Assembly (NCBI GenBank): GCA_937876205.1
Contig: CALEII010000045.1
Span: forward strand, 1 to 64,000
DNA: 64,000 nucleotides
Source of the DNA: an uncultured Clostridia bacterium
GTDB taxonomy: Bacteria; Bacillota; Clostridia; Oscillospirales; Acutalibacteraceae
Reading direction: 5' to 3'
Made by a program: the position numbers and the translations under genes. The notes below the pieces were generated by a model, which saw nothing but the letters and a program-made list of their open reading frames with translations, did no database searches and had not been told where the DNA came from. The number at the start of each line of letters is the position of its first letter. The first letter of the stretch is position 1. Below, piece after piece: positions 1 through 7,541 of this stretch.

Positions 1-128
1 AAAAATCTCAGGGTTCCTTTTTTATCTCGTCGTTGTTTAATTTTCAAGGTTCAATTTTCACTCTCTGAGCTCCGACTCATTGCCGTCTCTCTCGAGCGCT
101 TGCTTATAATACCACAGGAATTTTGAAT
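1..128 (-). other. Probable rRNA operon leader running off the left edge
   Basis: Read on the minus strand, this stretch lies downstream of a near-consensus promoter. It contains CCTTGAAAATTAAACAACG and then an AT-rich run ending GAACCCTGAGATTTTT. The order resembles the untranslated leader in front of 16S rRNA in many Bacillota. No rRNA sequence is inside the window, so the downstream gene is an inference. The small ORFs here have no ribosome binding site. Confidence 0.45.
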
Positions 129-134
129 TGTCAA
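106..134 (-). promoter_or_regulatory. Strong sigma-A promoter, minus strand, left edge
   Basis: On the minus strand TTGACA (129-134) is separated by exactly 17 bases from TATTAT (106-111). The predicted start of transcription is near position 99, reading out of the window to the left. No coding start follows within the window, which fits a stable-RNA operon. Confidence 0.7.
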
Positions 135-261
135 CACTTTTTTTCGTTTTTTTGCGACTTCTTTTAAACGCCGCCGTGTGTTCAGTGTCCTGTTATTCCT
201 CAAAAAATGGCTATATTGCGTGGTTTTATACACTTTTTTATCTTATAAATTCAGGTCTATT

Positions 262-750
262 TTATAAGATATCCAGTTCAAAAACCTTTTTTACACCCGT
301 TTTTTCGATATTTTCATAGTTATTTCTGTAATCAGCATCACCGAAAGTCAGTTCAGGTAACACATCTTTAAGCGGTACGAGAACAAACGCCCTTTCGCCT
401 ATAAAACGATGAGGAACCGTAAGCTCCGTTTCATTCATTGTAACATTCTCATATAACAACAAATCAATATCAATTACTCTGGGAGCATTTTTAAACGGTC
501 GTTCTCTGCCGAATGCAGCTTCTATTCCGAGGCAGGCACCCAGCAATGCTTTCGGAGAAAGCTGTGTGTCTATCTTCACACACACGTTATAGAAGGTTGC
601 CTGCTGAGTATATCCCCAGGGTTCTGTCTCATAAACAGGTGAAACCTTTTCCGCTATTGTCAACGGCAGATGTGTGAGAGCACTGACAGCATTCTCTATA
701 TTATTTAATCTGTCACCGATATTTGTTCCTATACCAAGATAAGCTTTCAT
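262..750 (-). CDS. folK: 2-amino-4-hydroxy-6-hydroxymethyldihydropteridine diphosphokinase (HPPK)
   Basis: This enzyme transfers pyrophosphate from ATP to 6-hydroxymethyl-dihydropterin, the step before dihydropteroate synthase in folate synthesis; it is cytosolic. The 162-residue length is normal for a single-domain HPPK. Visible family motifs are the N-terminal YLGIGTNIGDR, VYETEPWG near residue 45, the signature RVIDIDLLLYEN near residue 92, and PHRFIGERAFVLVPL. Its ATG shares one base with the folB stop codon (TAATG), so translation is probably coupled. It is the last gene of a comEA-folP-folB-folK operon. Confidence 0.95.
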   Translation of the reverse strand: MKAYLGIGTNIGDRLNNIENAVSALTHLPLTIAEKVSPVYETEPWGYTQQATFYNVCVKIDTQLSPKALLGACLGIEAAFGRERPFKNAPRVIDIDLLLYENVTMNETELTVPHRFIGERAFVLVPLKDVLPELTFGDADYRNNYENIEKTGVKKVFELDIL

Positions 751-1112
751 TATTGTCTCTTCCTTTTTATTTCAACCGCAACATACTCAAAATCTGCTTT
801 CATCGGAGCCTCAGGTTTTTTCAGAAGAACCTTAACCTCGGCAATCTTATCAAAATTCTCAAGCACAGCATCTGCAACAACAGTTGCACATTTCTCTATA
901 AGATCATATTTTTCGGCTGTAAAAATTTTTCTTACCAGCTTTATTATCTGTGCATAGCTCACGGTATCATCAACATTGTCAGTACGCCCGGGTTCCGACA
1001 GATCGGCCTTACACTCAATATCAAGCACAAAATTCTGACCTTCTGTTTTTTCTTCAGGATTCACACCGTGATACGCATACAGTTTAAGCTCTTTTATTAT
1101 TATTTTATCCAT
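750..1112 (-). CDS. folB: Dihydroneopterin aldolase
   Basis: This aldolase converts 7,8-dihydroneopterin to 6-hydroxymethyl-dihydropterin and glycolaldehyde, feeding FolK directly. At 120 residues it is full length. The family hallmarks are the opening DKIIIKELKLYAYHGVNPEE, DTVSYAQIIKLV in the middle, and LIEKCATVVADAVL followed by VKVLLKKPEAP. It sits between folP and folK on the minus strand, with a 25-base gap to folP and a one-base overlap with folK. Confidence 0.95.
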   Translation of the reverse strand: MDKIIIKELKLYAYHGVNPEEKTEGQNFVLDIECKADLSEPGRTDNVDDTVSYAQIIKLVRKIFTAEKYDLIEKCATVVADAVLENFDKIAEVKVLLKKPEAPMKADFEYVAVEIKRKRQ

Positions 1113-1137
1113 ATATTGTGGTTCCTTTATAATTATT

Positions 1138-1962
1138 TTATTTAATACTATTATATATAGCGATTGACTGCAGTGTCTCTTTTACATTGTGGACACGCAG
1201 AATATCACTACCCTTGCTCACTGCGATAAGGTCTGCAATAATTGTGCCCACAAGGCGCTCTTCCGTATCGGCTGTGCCCGTAACTTCACCTATGAATCTC
1301 TTTTTTGAAAGAGCGGTCATAAAAGCAACATCAGGCTTAACGACATTTTCAAGATTTTTCAGCAACACAACATTATCAGCCGTTGTCTTCGCAAAGCCGA
1401 ACCCCGGGTCCAGACAGATATACTCTTTATCAATTCCGAATGCCTTACATTTATCAAGGAAATCATCAAAGAAGTGATTCACACTGCTGATAACACCTTC
1501 GGGATAATCAATAACTGTTCCCGAAGGAACATTACAGGTATGAGTTATTATCCAGCCTGCAGAATGCTTTTTCACAACATCAGCCATATCATTATTAAAG
1601 ATGCCGCTGACGTCATTTATTATATCGACACCTTTTCCGAGAAAATAATCGGCAGTTTCGGGATTTACGGTATCAACCGAAATGACACAGTCACAGGAAG
1701 CAAGACCTTCTACAACACTTTTCAGTCTGTCAATCTCTACAGACACTGAAACAGGCTCACTGCCCGGTCGTGTTGACATTGCGCCCAGGTCAATTATATC
1801 AGCACCTTCACTGACGAGTTTTTCGGCGTGCGCAATTGCTCTTTCTGCAGAAAAATATCTGCCGCCGTCAGAGAAAGAGTCGGGAGTTACATTCACAATC
1901 CCCATAATATATGTTTTTTCACTCAACGGAAAAAATCTGTTTCTGAATCTGAATTTTTTCAT
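1138..1962 (-). CDS. folP: Dihydropteroate synthase
   Basis: This TIM-barrel enzyme condenses p-aminobenzoate with hydroxymethyl-dihydropterin pyrophosphate and is the sulfonamide target. Motifs seen are GIVNVTPDSFSDGG near residue 21, IDLGAMSTRPGS, SVDTVNPETADY, DPGFGFAKT and the C-terminal RVHNVKE. The frame also opens with a TTG at 1968 that overlaps the upstream stop. The ATG at 1962 is preferred because GGTAGG lies six bases in front of it. The start is only two bases after the stop of the ComEA-like gene, so the genes are co-transcribed. Confidence 0.95.
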   Translation of the reverse strand: MKKFRFRNRFFPLSEKTYIMGIVNVTPDSFSDGGRYFSAERAIAHAEKLVSEGADIIDLGAMSTRPGSEPVSVSVEIDRLKSVVEGLASCDCVISVDTVNPETADYFLGKGVDIINDVSGIFNNDMADVVKKHSAGWIITHTCNVPSGTVIDYPEGVISSVNHFFDDFLDKCKAFGIDKEYICLDPGFGFAKTTADNVVLLKNLENVVKPDVAFMTALSKKRFIGEVTGTADTEERLVGTIIADLIAVSKGSDILRVHNVKETLQSIAIYNSIK

Positions 1963-1964
1963 AA

Positions 1965-2528
1965 TCAACCTACCGTTATAAAGTCTCTGATGTTATCAAG
2001 CGTTTTTTCGCCGATTCCGCTGACATTTGTTATTTCATCAACACTGTAAAAGTCACCGTTTTCATTGCGGTAATCGATAATTGCCTGCGCTTTCTTTTCG
2101 CCAACACCCTTAAGCGTCATCAGCTCACTTAAAGATGCAGTATTTATGTTTATTTTTCCGTTTAAAGAATCACCATTTTCTTCGGATGCAGTTGTTTCAG
2201 CAACTGTCCAAGAAACTGTTGTACCCGAAGTTGGAGCTTCAGCAGTTGTCTGTATTTCTGTTGTGGTATATGACGAAGTATTGAAAATCTCATCATATAA
2301 AGAAGAATTCTCTGAACCGATATTTGTATCAACGACAATAACCTTATAATTATCACCCGAATACTTATCAACCAGAAGAAAAATGACACTCAGTCCCAGC
2401 AGCAGAACAGCACATACCAGAACAGATATAACCACGGAGCAGGTCTTACTGATATCAGGCTCTTTTTTCTTTTTGGTGTTTTTCACTTCATAATCCTGAA
2501 TATCAAAAAGCTCAAAGCCGTCAGCCAT
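1965..2528 (-). CDS. comEA: ComEA-like helix-hairpin-helix membrane protein
   Basis: The 187-residue protein has a charged cytoplasmic N-terminus, one transmembrane segment (about residues 29-52), a Ser/Thr-rich linker (about 75-125), and a C-terminal tandem helix-hairpin-helix domain. That domain starts KININTASLSELMTLKGVG and continues with VSGIGEKTLDNIRDF. This layout is that of ComEA, the surface-anchored double-strand DNA receptor of natural competence. No other competence gene is in the window. It is the first gene of the folate operon, so a role in DNA uptake is not certain here. The start has a strong GGAGG site. Confidence 0.8.
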   Translation of the reverse strand: MADGFELFDIQDYEVKNTKKKKEPDISKTCSVVISVLVCAVLLLGLSVIFLLVDKYSGDNYKVIVVDTNIGSENSSLYDEIFNTSSYTTTEIQTTAEAPTSGTTVSWTVAETTASEENGDSLNGKININTASLSELMTLKGVGEKKAQAIIDYRNENGDFYSVDEITNVSGIGEKTLDNIRDFITVG

Positions 2529-2614
2529 ATCATAACCTCCTTCCGATTATTTACAGTATATAATATACATTATAACATCAATACAACAATTTTCAACAAT
2601 ATTTTTAATTGTTC

Positions 2615-2644
2615 TTGACACGGATACAATAACATATATATAAT
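2615..2644 (+). promoter_or_regulatory. Promoter of the flavin reductase-like gene
   Basis: TTGACA at 2615-2620 and TATAAT at 2639-2644 are 18 bases apart, about 17 bases in front of the ATG at 2661. It is divergent from the comEA-fol operon, which starts 87 bases to the left. Confidence 0.65.
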
Positions 2645-2660
2645 ATCGGTGGTGATAAAA

Positions 2661-3164
2661 ATGGCATTCAAAGAGATATCAATAAATGAATTAAAAGTTA
2701 ATCCCGTCACGATGTTTTCTGACGGCTGGGCAATACTCACTGCAGGTGATGCAGAAGATTACAACGGAATGACTGTTTCGTGGGGTGCCACAGGCGAGCT
2801 CTGGGGCAAGCCTGTTGCTTTCGCATTTGTAAGACCTCAAAGGCATACTCACACTTTCTGTGAAAGCAGTGACTGTTTCACTGTCAGCTTTTTTGACGGC
2901 AAATGCAGAAATGAGCTTGCATTTTTCGGAAGCAAAAGCGGAAGAGATTTTGACAAATTCAAAGAAACAGGTCTCACAGCAGAAAAAGACGGAAGCTTTG
3001 TTTTTTGTAAAGAGGCAGAGACTGTATTCCTGTGTAAAAAAAGCGCAAAGACAATTCTGCAGCCTGAAAACTTCTATGACGCATCTATAAATGACTGCTA
3101 TAAGGCAAAAGACTACCACGATGTATATATCGGAGAAATAGTGAAAATTCTTGTCAGAGAATGA
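2661..3164 (+). CDS. Flavin reductase / flavoredoxin family protein
   Basis: The protein (167 residues) matches the FMN-binding split-barrel flavoredoxin type. It opens with a short beta-rich segment containing NPVTMFSDGWAILTAGD, then MTVSWGATGELWGKP and VAFAFVRPQRHTHTF, the usual flavin-contacting strands. Known members bind FMN and act as electron carriers or NAD(P)H:flavin reductases; the partner cannot be named from sequence. The frame is open from a GTG at 2649, but the ATG at 2661 has a GGTGGTGA site at good distance. It is a single-gene unit ahead of the 5S rRNA promoter. Confidence 0.85.
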   Translation: MAFKEISINELKVNPVTMFSDGWAILTAGDAEDYNGMTVSWGATGELWGKPVAFAFVRPQRHTHTFCESSDCFTVSFFDGKCRNELAFFGSKSGRDFDKFKETGLTAEKDGSFVFCKEAETVFLCKKSAKTILQPENFYDASINDCYKAKDYHDVYIGEIVKILVRE

Positions 3165-3223
3165 AGAAAAAGCAACCCCAAAAAACTTTTTTGAAAAAAT
3201 TTAAAAAATTTCAAAAAAAGGGG

Positions 3224-3251
3224 TTGACAAATCGATTTTCTGTGCTATAAT
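3224..3251 (+). promoter_or_regulatory. Extended -10 promoter of the 5S rRNA gene
   Basis: TTGACA (3224-3229), a 16-base spacer, and TGCTATAAT with the TATAAT at 3246-3251. The TG before the -10 makes it an extended -10 site. The same TGTGCTATAATAT string recurs in the promoter of the DUF1846 gene at 28.2 kb. Confidence 0.8.
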
Positions 3252-3293
3252 ATGCAATGTCGTCAGGGAAAACCCGACAGACAAAACAGAATA

Positions 3294-3410
<117 letters not shown>

Positions 3411-3420
3411 CAACATTCAT

Positions 3421-3448
3421 CCACCCAATAGGGTGGTTGTTTTTTTTC
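3421..3448 (+). terminator. 5S rRNA terminator
   Basis: CCACCC-AATA-GGGTGG followed by TTGTTTTTTTT, starting 10 bases after the 5S end. Confidence 0.85.
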
Positions 3449-3462
3449 GTCTGAAAAGCTTA

Positions 3463-3511
3463 AAAACAGGTACTGTTACAGCAAATTATCTGCATTAACA
3501 GTACCTGTTTT
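3463..3511. terminator. Bidirectional terminator between 5S and the DUF2238-like gene
   Basis: A perfect 16-base stem AAAACAGGTACTGTTA pairs with its complement at 3496-3511, with a 17-base loop. T-runs follow on the plus side and A-runs precede, so it can stop the minus-strand gene at 3512 as well. Confidence 0.85.
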
Positions 3512-4219
3512 TTATTCTTCAATACCAAGAAATTCAAGCTCTTCTTTTCTGTCCTGCTTTGAACGTGCAACAACCATAGCACGCAGTTCTTTTCTGTTTT
3601 TGCCGCCGATGATTCCGTTTCTGTAGAATGCCACGGCAAACATACCGATAACCGACCCTACGACACAGCAGACAAGGTCTTCCATTGTGTCCCTGAGTCC
3701 GATTTCAGAAAGCACCGACGAGGTCTGAAGCTGATAACCGTAAACTCTGTCCATTGTGAATTCATACAATTCCCAGGCAACAGCAATAAACATTGAGAAG
3801 CACAAAGAGAAGAACGATGCCAACGCAGGACTCAGGTGTCTTTTCTTGCCCTGAAACACAACTGCAAAATCATAAGCAAACCATGTTGCAATAAAGCCCG
3901 AATAAGCGTGAGACACTATATCAAAAAAATGAATGTCTGTTCTTGTATTCAGCAGATAAACGCCGAGGCTGTAAGCAATAAATACATTCAGAAATGTCTG
4001 TGAAAAGAAATCAACTCTTGTTATAAATGATTTTCCGCCGAAAAGCTGAAACATATCCCACAAATGCGAAAAAGCAGTGGCGAACAAGCCCATAAGGAAC
4101 ATTGTGACAGAGCCGTTGAGAATTCCGTAAACAGAAAACAGAACATATAACGCTCTGCAAACCCACCACACTATTTCGTGCGATTTGGGTATAGGTGTTA
4201 TTTTATTTAGTTTTTTCAT
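3512..4219 (-). CDS. DUF2238/YjdF-like integral membrane protein
   Basis: The 235-residue protein has about five or six hydrophobic segments. The C-terminal half carries WELYEFTMDRVYG and GLRDTMEDLVCCVVGSVIG, the acidic-residue pattern in membrane helices seen in the DUF2238/YjdF family. No biochemical function is established for the family. A short charged tail (KNRKELRAMVVARSKQDRKEE) is probably cytoplasmic. The start has GGAG seven bases upstream. A perfect TGTGATA/TATCACA palindrome (4235-4261) lies in front of the ribosome binding site and may be a hairpin or an operator. Confidence 0.75.
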   Translation of the reverse strand: MKKLNKITPIPKSHEIVWWVCRALYVLFSVYGILNGSVTMFLMGLFATAFSHLWDMFQLFGGKSFITRVDFFSQTFLNVFIAYSLGVYLLNTRTDIHFFDIVSHAYSGFIATWFAYDFAVVFQGKKRHLSPALASFFSLCFSMFIAVAWELYEFTMDRVYGYQLQTSSVLSEIGLRDTMEDLVCCVVGSVIGMFAVAFYRNGIIGGKNRKELRAMVVARSKQDRKEELEFLGIEE

Positions 4220-4281
4220 ATTACAACTCCATAATAAGTTTTCTGTGATATTTTATCACATAGCTTTTTGTTTTTCAACTG

Positions 4282-4806
4282 TCATAAATCATAAAGAATT
4301 ATGCAGAAAAAGGTCACAATTCCCGAGTCTGCATAATATGTCATACCGTTGGCATCTGCGAGTGTTTTCACATCAATACCGTAGCTCTCAACGGGAGGCA
4401 CTGCTTTTTCTGGATAACGGCACGGCGCATCGGGATAGGTGCACTTTTCACATTCGTTGCAGCTGCCGCAGCCAAGAGGCTGAAAACGGATCTCTTTCTC
4501 ACGAAGCTTGGCACTGATATCAGAAAGTATCTCCATTGTTTCATCTCTGAGTCTGTTCATTGCCGTCATATCCGAAAAATCAGATATCTCCCCCGTATGA
4601 GTGAACACAAACGCCTTATCAAAGCTCAATGCGTGATTTCTGCATTTTTCAAACTCACCCACTGCAGGCGGGCAGTTCCAGGTTTTGCCGAATCTTCCGC
4701 ACACATCTGCCCTGCAGTATTCACGGAATTTTTCATTAAAAACTATTGAGCTTACATCAACAATTGCACTCTCATTTATTCTGTTATCTGAAAACAGTTC
4801 ATTCAT
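4282..4806 (-). CDS. DUF2284 cysteine-rich metal-binding protein
   Basis: This 174-residue soluble protein shows the DUF2284 cysteine pattern: CRADVCGRFGKTWNCPP near the N-terminus, then GCGSCNECEKCTYPDAPCR and the conserved PEKAVPPVESYGIDV. The cysteines are expected to bind a metal, possibly an iron-sulfur cluster; no reaction is known. It is followed, 62 bases on, by the DUF2238-like membrane protein on the same strand and may be co-transcribed. Confidence 0.85.
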   Translation of the reverse strand: MNELFSDNRINESAIVDVSSIVFNEKFREYCRADVCGRFGKTWNCPPAVGEFEKCRNHALSFDKAFVFTHTGEISDFSDMTAMNRLRDETMEILSDISAKLREKEIRFQPLGCGSCNECEKCTYPDAPCRYPEKAVPPVESYGIDVKTLADANGMTYYADSGIVTFFCIILYDL

Positions 4807-4920
4807 ATCTTCTCACCATAGAAATACTATCACAAAATTCATAATTTATTTTTCTAAAAAGTAAAAATAAAACCATTTGCATTATATATAATCTATACAT
4901 AGAACTGACGGAGGTGTCAT

Positions 4921-5364
4921 ATGAAAACTCTTGTTGTTTATTACTCAAGAAAAGGTTATACGGAAAAACACGCACTTGCAAAGGCTACTGAGCTCGGGGC
5001 TGATTTTCTTACCCTTGACACAATAGAAAACGTTGTAGGCTACAACGGATTTATAAACTGCCTCACCTCGGCAATCACAAAGAAAGATATGGAGCTTTTT
5101 CCGTATGAAACGGACATTTCATCATATGACAAGGTGATAATCTGCTCACCGCTGTGGTTTTCTGAACCTGCGGCACCGGTAAAGACATTTATGAAGCGTG
5201 AAAAACACAACATTTCAGCTGTTGAGTATATTTTTGTACATGCACTGCCCGATAATGCAAGTAAAGCCGCAAAATATTCAGACAGAATTCTCAGAAAGAA
5301 CAACAGCAAATACACAAGTATTCAGACTGTTTTCGGCAAAACAAAGAAGGAAGAAGAGTTTTAA
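4921..5364 (+). CDS. Flavodoxin-like protein
   Basis: The 147-residue protein begins with a flavodoxin P-loop for the FMN phosphate (LVVYYSRKGYTEKHA, residues 4-18) and has a second flavin loop near ICSPLWFSEPAAPVKTF. It lacks the long insertion of classical long-chain flavodoxins and resembles the small NAD(P)H-quinone or flavodoxin-4 group. A GGAGG site lies five bases before the ATG. It runs directly into the exonuclease gene with one base between stop and start, so the two form an operon, though no functional link is obvious. Confidence 0.75.
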   Translation: MKTLVVYYSRKGYTEKHALAKATELGADFLTLDTIENVVGYNGFINCLTSAITKKDMELFPYETDISSYDKVIICSPLWFSEPAAPVKTFMKREKHNISAVEYIFVHALPDNASKAAKYSDRILRKNNSKYTSIQTVFGKTKKEEEF

Positions 5365-5365
5365 T

Positions 5366-5953
5366 ATGCTTGATTTTTTTGGTACACCTGAAAATTTCTT
5401 CCCTGCAAAAGAAGTAAAAAATCCCGATTTTTCAAGCTTTGTTGCCTTTGACATTGAGACAACGGGACTTGAAAGAGACTCAAAAATAATAGAAATCGGC
5501 GCCGTTAAAGTTATAAACGGCAGAATAACAGACTCGTTTCAGGAGTTTGTAAATCCCGGCATAATACTCCCTTATGAGATAACTCAGATAACGGGTATCA
5601 CAGACGAGATGCTCAGCAGTGCCGACAGAATAACTCAGGTACTCCCCCGTTTCAAGAAATTTGCAGGAAACAACATTCTTGTGGGGCACAATGCAATTCA
5701 GTTTGACTGTAATGTAATGGGGCACTGGGCAAATGAGCACGAAATTCTCATAGATAACGATATTTTTGACACACTCAGATTTATGAGATACAGATGCGAG
5801 CCGTTCCCGGGGCTTACAAGCAACAGACTCTGTGTTGCCTGCGACTATTTCGGCATAACAAGTGAGGTTTTTCACCGTGCAGATGCAGACGCCGAAGTCA
5901 CTGCAAAGCTCTACCTGACGCTTCAGAAAAACGGAAAAATAAAAAAGAAATAA
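5366..5953 (+). CDS. DnaQ-like DEDDh 3'-5' exonuclease
   Basis: The 195-residue protein has the DEDDh exonuclease motifs: Exo I FVAFDIETTGLERDS near residue 25, Exo II LVGHNAIQFDCNVMG, and Exo III HRADADAEVTAKLY near the C-terminus. This is the proofreading-type fold found in DNA polymerase III epsilon and in stand-alone exonucleases. It is only the exonuclease domain, without polymerase or helicase fusion. The open frame extends upstream to 5198 inside the flavodoxin gene. The ATG at 5366 is chosen because it follows GGAAGAAGAG and the flavodoxin stop. Confidence 0.88.
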   Translation: MLDFFGTPENFFPAKEVKNPDFSSFVAFDIETTGLERDSKIIEIGAVKVINGRITDSFQEFVNPGIILPYEITQITGITDEMLSSADRITQVLPRFKKFAGNNILVGHNAIQFDCNVMGHWANEHEILIDNDIFDTLRFMRYRCEPFPGLTSNRLCVACDYFGITSEVFHRADADAEVTAKLYLTLQKNGKIKKK

Positions 5954-5973
5954 TCAGAAATACAACAAAAATC

Positions 5974-6007
5974 AAAAGCACATTTGCAAATCTGCAAGTG
6001 TGCTTTT
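5974..6007. terminator. Bidirectional terminator between the exonuclease gene and malQ
   Basis: AAAAGCACATTTGCA pairs with TGCAAGTGTGCTTTT around a short loop; T-runs occur on both outer sides. The flanking genes converge on it. Confidence 0.85.
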
Positions 6008-6013
6008 AATCTT

Positions 6014-7519
6014 TTACCCTCTTTTAAAGAGTGAATTTATTCTCCTGAAATATTCCTTATCCATATTATTTATCGTATCGGTTGTTGTGCGGAAACGCCA
6101 GTTTTTTTCGGGCACGCCGGGAATATTCATTCTCGCATCAGAGCCGAAGCCGCACATATCCTGAAATGCGATAACTGCGGTATCGGATGCACTTCTCCAC
6201 ACACATTCAATTATCTTACGGCAGCTCTTTGAGTAATAACCGCCGTCGCCCCAGTTGTCACCCTCAAAGCCGACATAATCAAGCGCAAATCTGCGTTCCG
6301 CCTCACTTGCCTCCCAGAGCCAGCCGAGAAGTGTGTTATTGTCGTGAGTGCCGACATAGTTAACTGAATTTTTCTGCGCATTATGAGGCATATGAGATGA
6401 ATCAGCACCGGGATCAAAGCCGAACTGAACAACCTTCATACCGGGGAACTGAGTGTCTTCAAGAAGCTTTACAACATCGTCACCGAAAACACCGAGATCC
6501 TCTGCAATAATAGGCGCATCGGGGAATTTACGGAACACTTTTTTGAAGAGCTTCATTCCCGGGCCGTCTTTCCACTCACCCGTCTTGGCTGTTTTTGCAT
6601 CGGCAGGCACTTCCCAATAGCTCGCAAAAGCTCTGAAATGGTCAATTCTTACCACATCATAAGTTTTCAGTGCATTACCTATTCGCTCAAGCCACCACTT
6701 GTAGCCGTCCTTCTCCATTGCCTCCCAGTTATAAATGGGATTGCCCCAGAGCTGACCGTCCTCACTGAAATAATCGGGAGGAACACCTGCAACCTTTTCG
6801 GGGCTGAGAGTTTTGTCATCAATAAGGAACATCGGCAGATTTGACCACACATCAACGCTGTCCATTGCAACATAAATGGGCATATCACCTATAATTCTGA
6901 CACCCTTTGAATTTGCATAATCCTTGACCTTCTGCCACTGCATAAAGAATACATACTGACTGAATTTCCAGAATGCCGAGCGTTCTGCATAATCGTGTCT
7001 GTGGCGTCTTTTAAAAAGGTCATAGCGGGCAAATTCCTCATCCCATTCCCACCAGGGGCTGAAATCATTTGCCTCTTTTATTGCCATAAAGTATGAAAAC
7101 TGTGTCAGCCACTTATTTTCACTTTCAAAGTCCTTGATCTTCTGTGCAAGCTCTGCATCAATTCTTGAAAAAGCTTTTTTCAGAAGTGACAGTCTTGCCT
7201 TTTTCGCAAAGTCAAAATCTGCTGTGTAGGGTGAGCCGTCATAGATATTTGTCTTTGCCTCATCCTCAGTGCAAAGTCCCATTTCAACAAGTCCCATCGG
7301 GTCAATAAAAAGTATGTTGCCTGCAAAAGCCGAAGCTGAGCAGTAGGGGGAATTTGCATCGTCTATGGGATTGAACGGCAGCACCTGCCAGTATGAAAAA
7401 TTCATCTCTGCAAGAGTGTCGGCAAATTCAAGACATTGCTTGCCGAAGACTCCCACACCATACTCTGAAGGCAGTGAGCTTATGTGCATAAGCACTCCTG
7501 CGCCACGTTTATCAAGCAT
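6014..7519 (-). CDS. malQ: 4-alpha-glucanotransferase (amylomaltase, GH77)
   Basis: It transfers alpha-1,4-glucan segments between maltodextrins in the cytosol. The 501-residue length is that of bacterial MalQ without the extra N-terminal region of the E. coli enzyme. Motifs include the opening KRGAGVLMHISSLPSEYGVG, VRIDHFRAFASYWEVP with the nucleophile Asp, IIAEDLGVFGDDV with the acid/base Glu, and YVGTHDNNTLLGW. It ends 20 bases after the preceding minus-strand glycosidase gene, so they form a two-gene glucan-processing operon. Confidence 0.97.
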   Translation of the reverse strand: MLDKRGAGVLMHISSLPSEYGVGVFGKQCLEFADTLAEMNFSYWQVLPFNPIDDANSPYCSASAFAGNILFIDPMGLVEMGLCTEDEAKTNIYDGSPYTADFDFAKKARLSLLKKAFSRIDAELAQKIKDFESENKWLTQFSYFMAIKEANDFSPWWEWDEEFARYDLFKRRHRHDYAERSAFWKFSQYVFFMQWQKVKDYANSKGVRIIGDMPIYVAMDSVDVWSNLPMFLIDDKTLSPEKVAGVPPDYFSEDGQLWGNPIYNWEAMEKDGYKWWLERIGNALKTYDVVRIDHFRAFASYWEVPADAKTAKTGEWKDGPGMKLFKKVFRKFPDAPIIAEDLGVFGDDVVKLLEDTQFPGMKVVQFGFDPGADSSHMPHNAQKNSVNYVGTHDNNTLLGWLWEASEAERRFALDYVGFEGDNWGDGGYYSKSCRKIIECVWRSASDTAVIAFQDMCGFGSDARMNIPGVPEKNWRFRTTTDTINNMDKEYFRRINSLFKRG

Positions 7520-7541
7520 AAAATCACCTCAGGTTATTATT

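Noticed and set aside
723..1145. Plus-strand open frame antisense to folB
   Set aside because: It mirrors a certain gene, has no ribosome binding site and no recognisable content.
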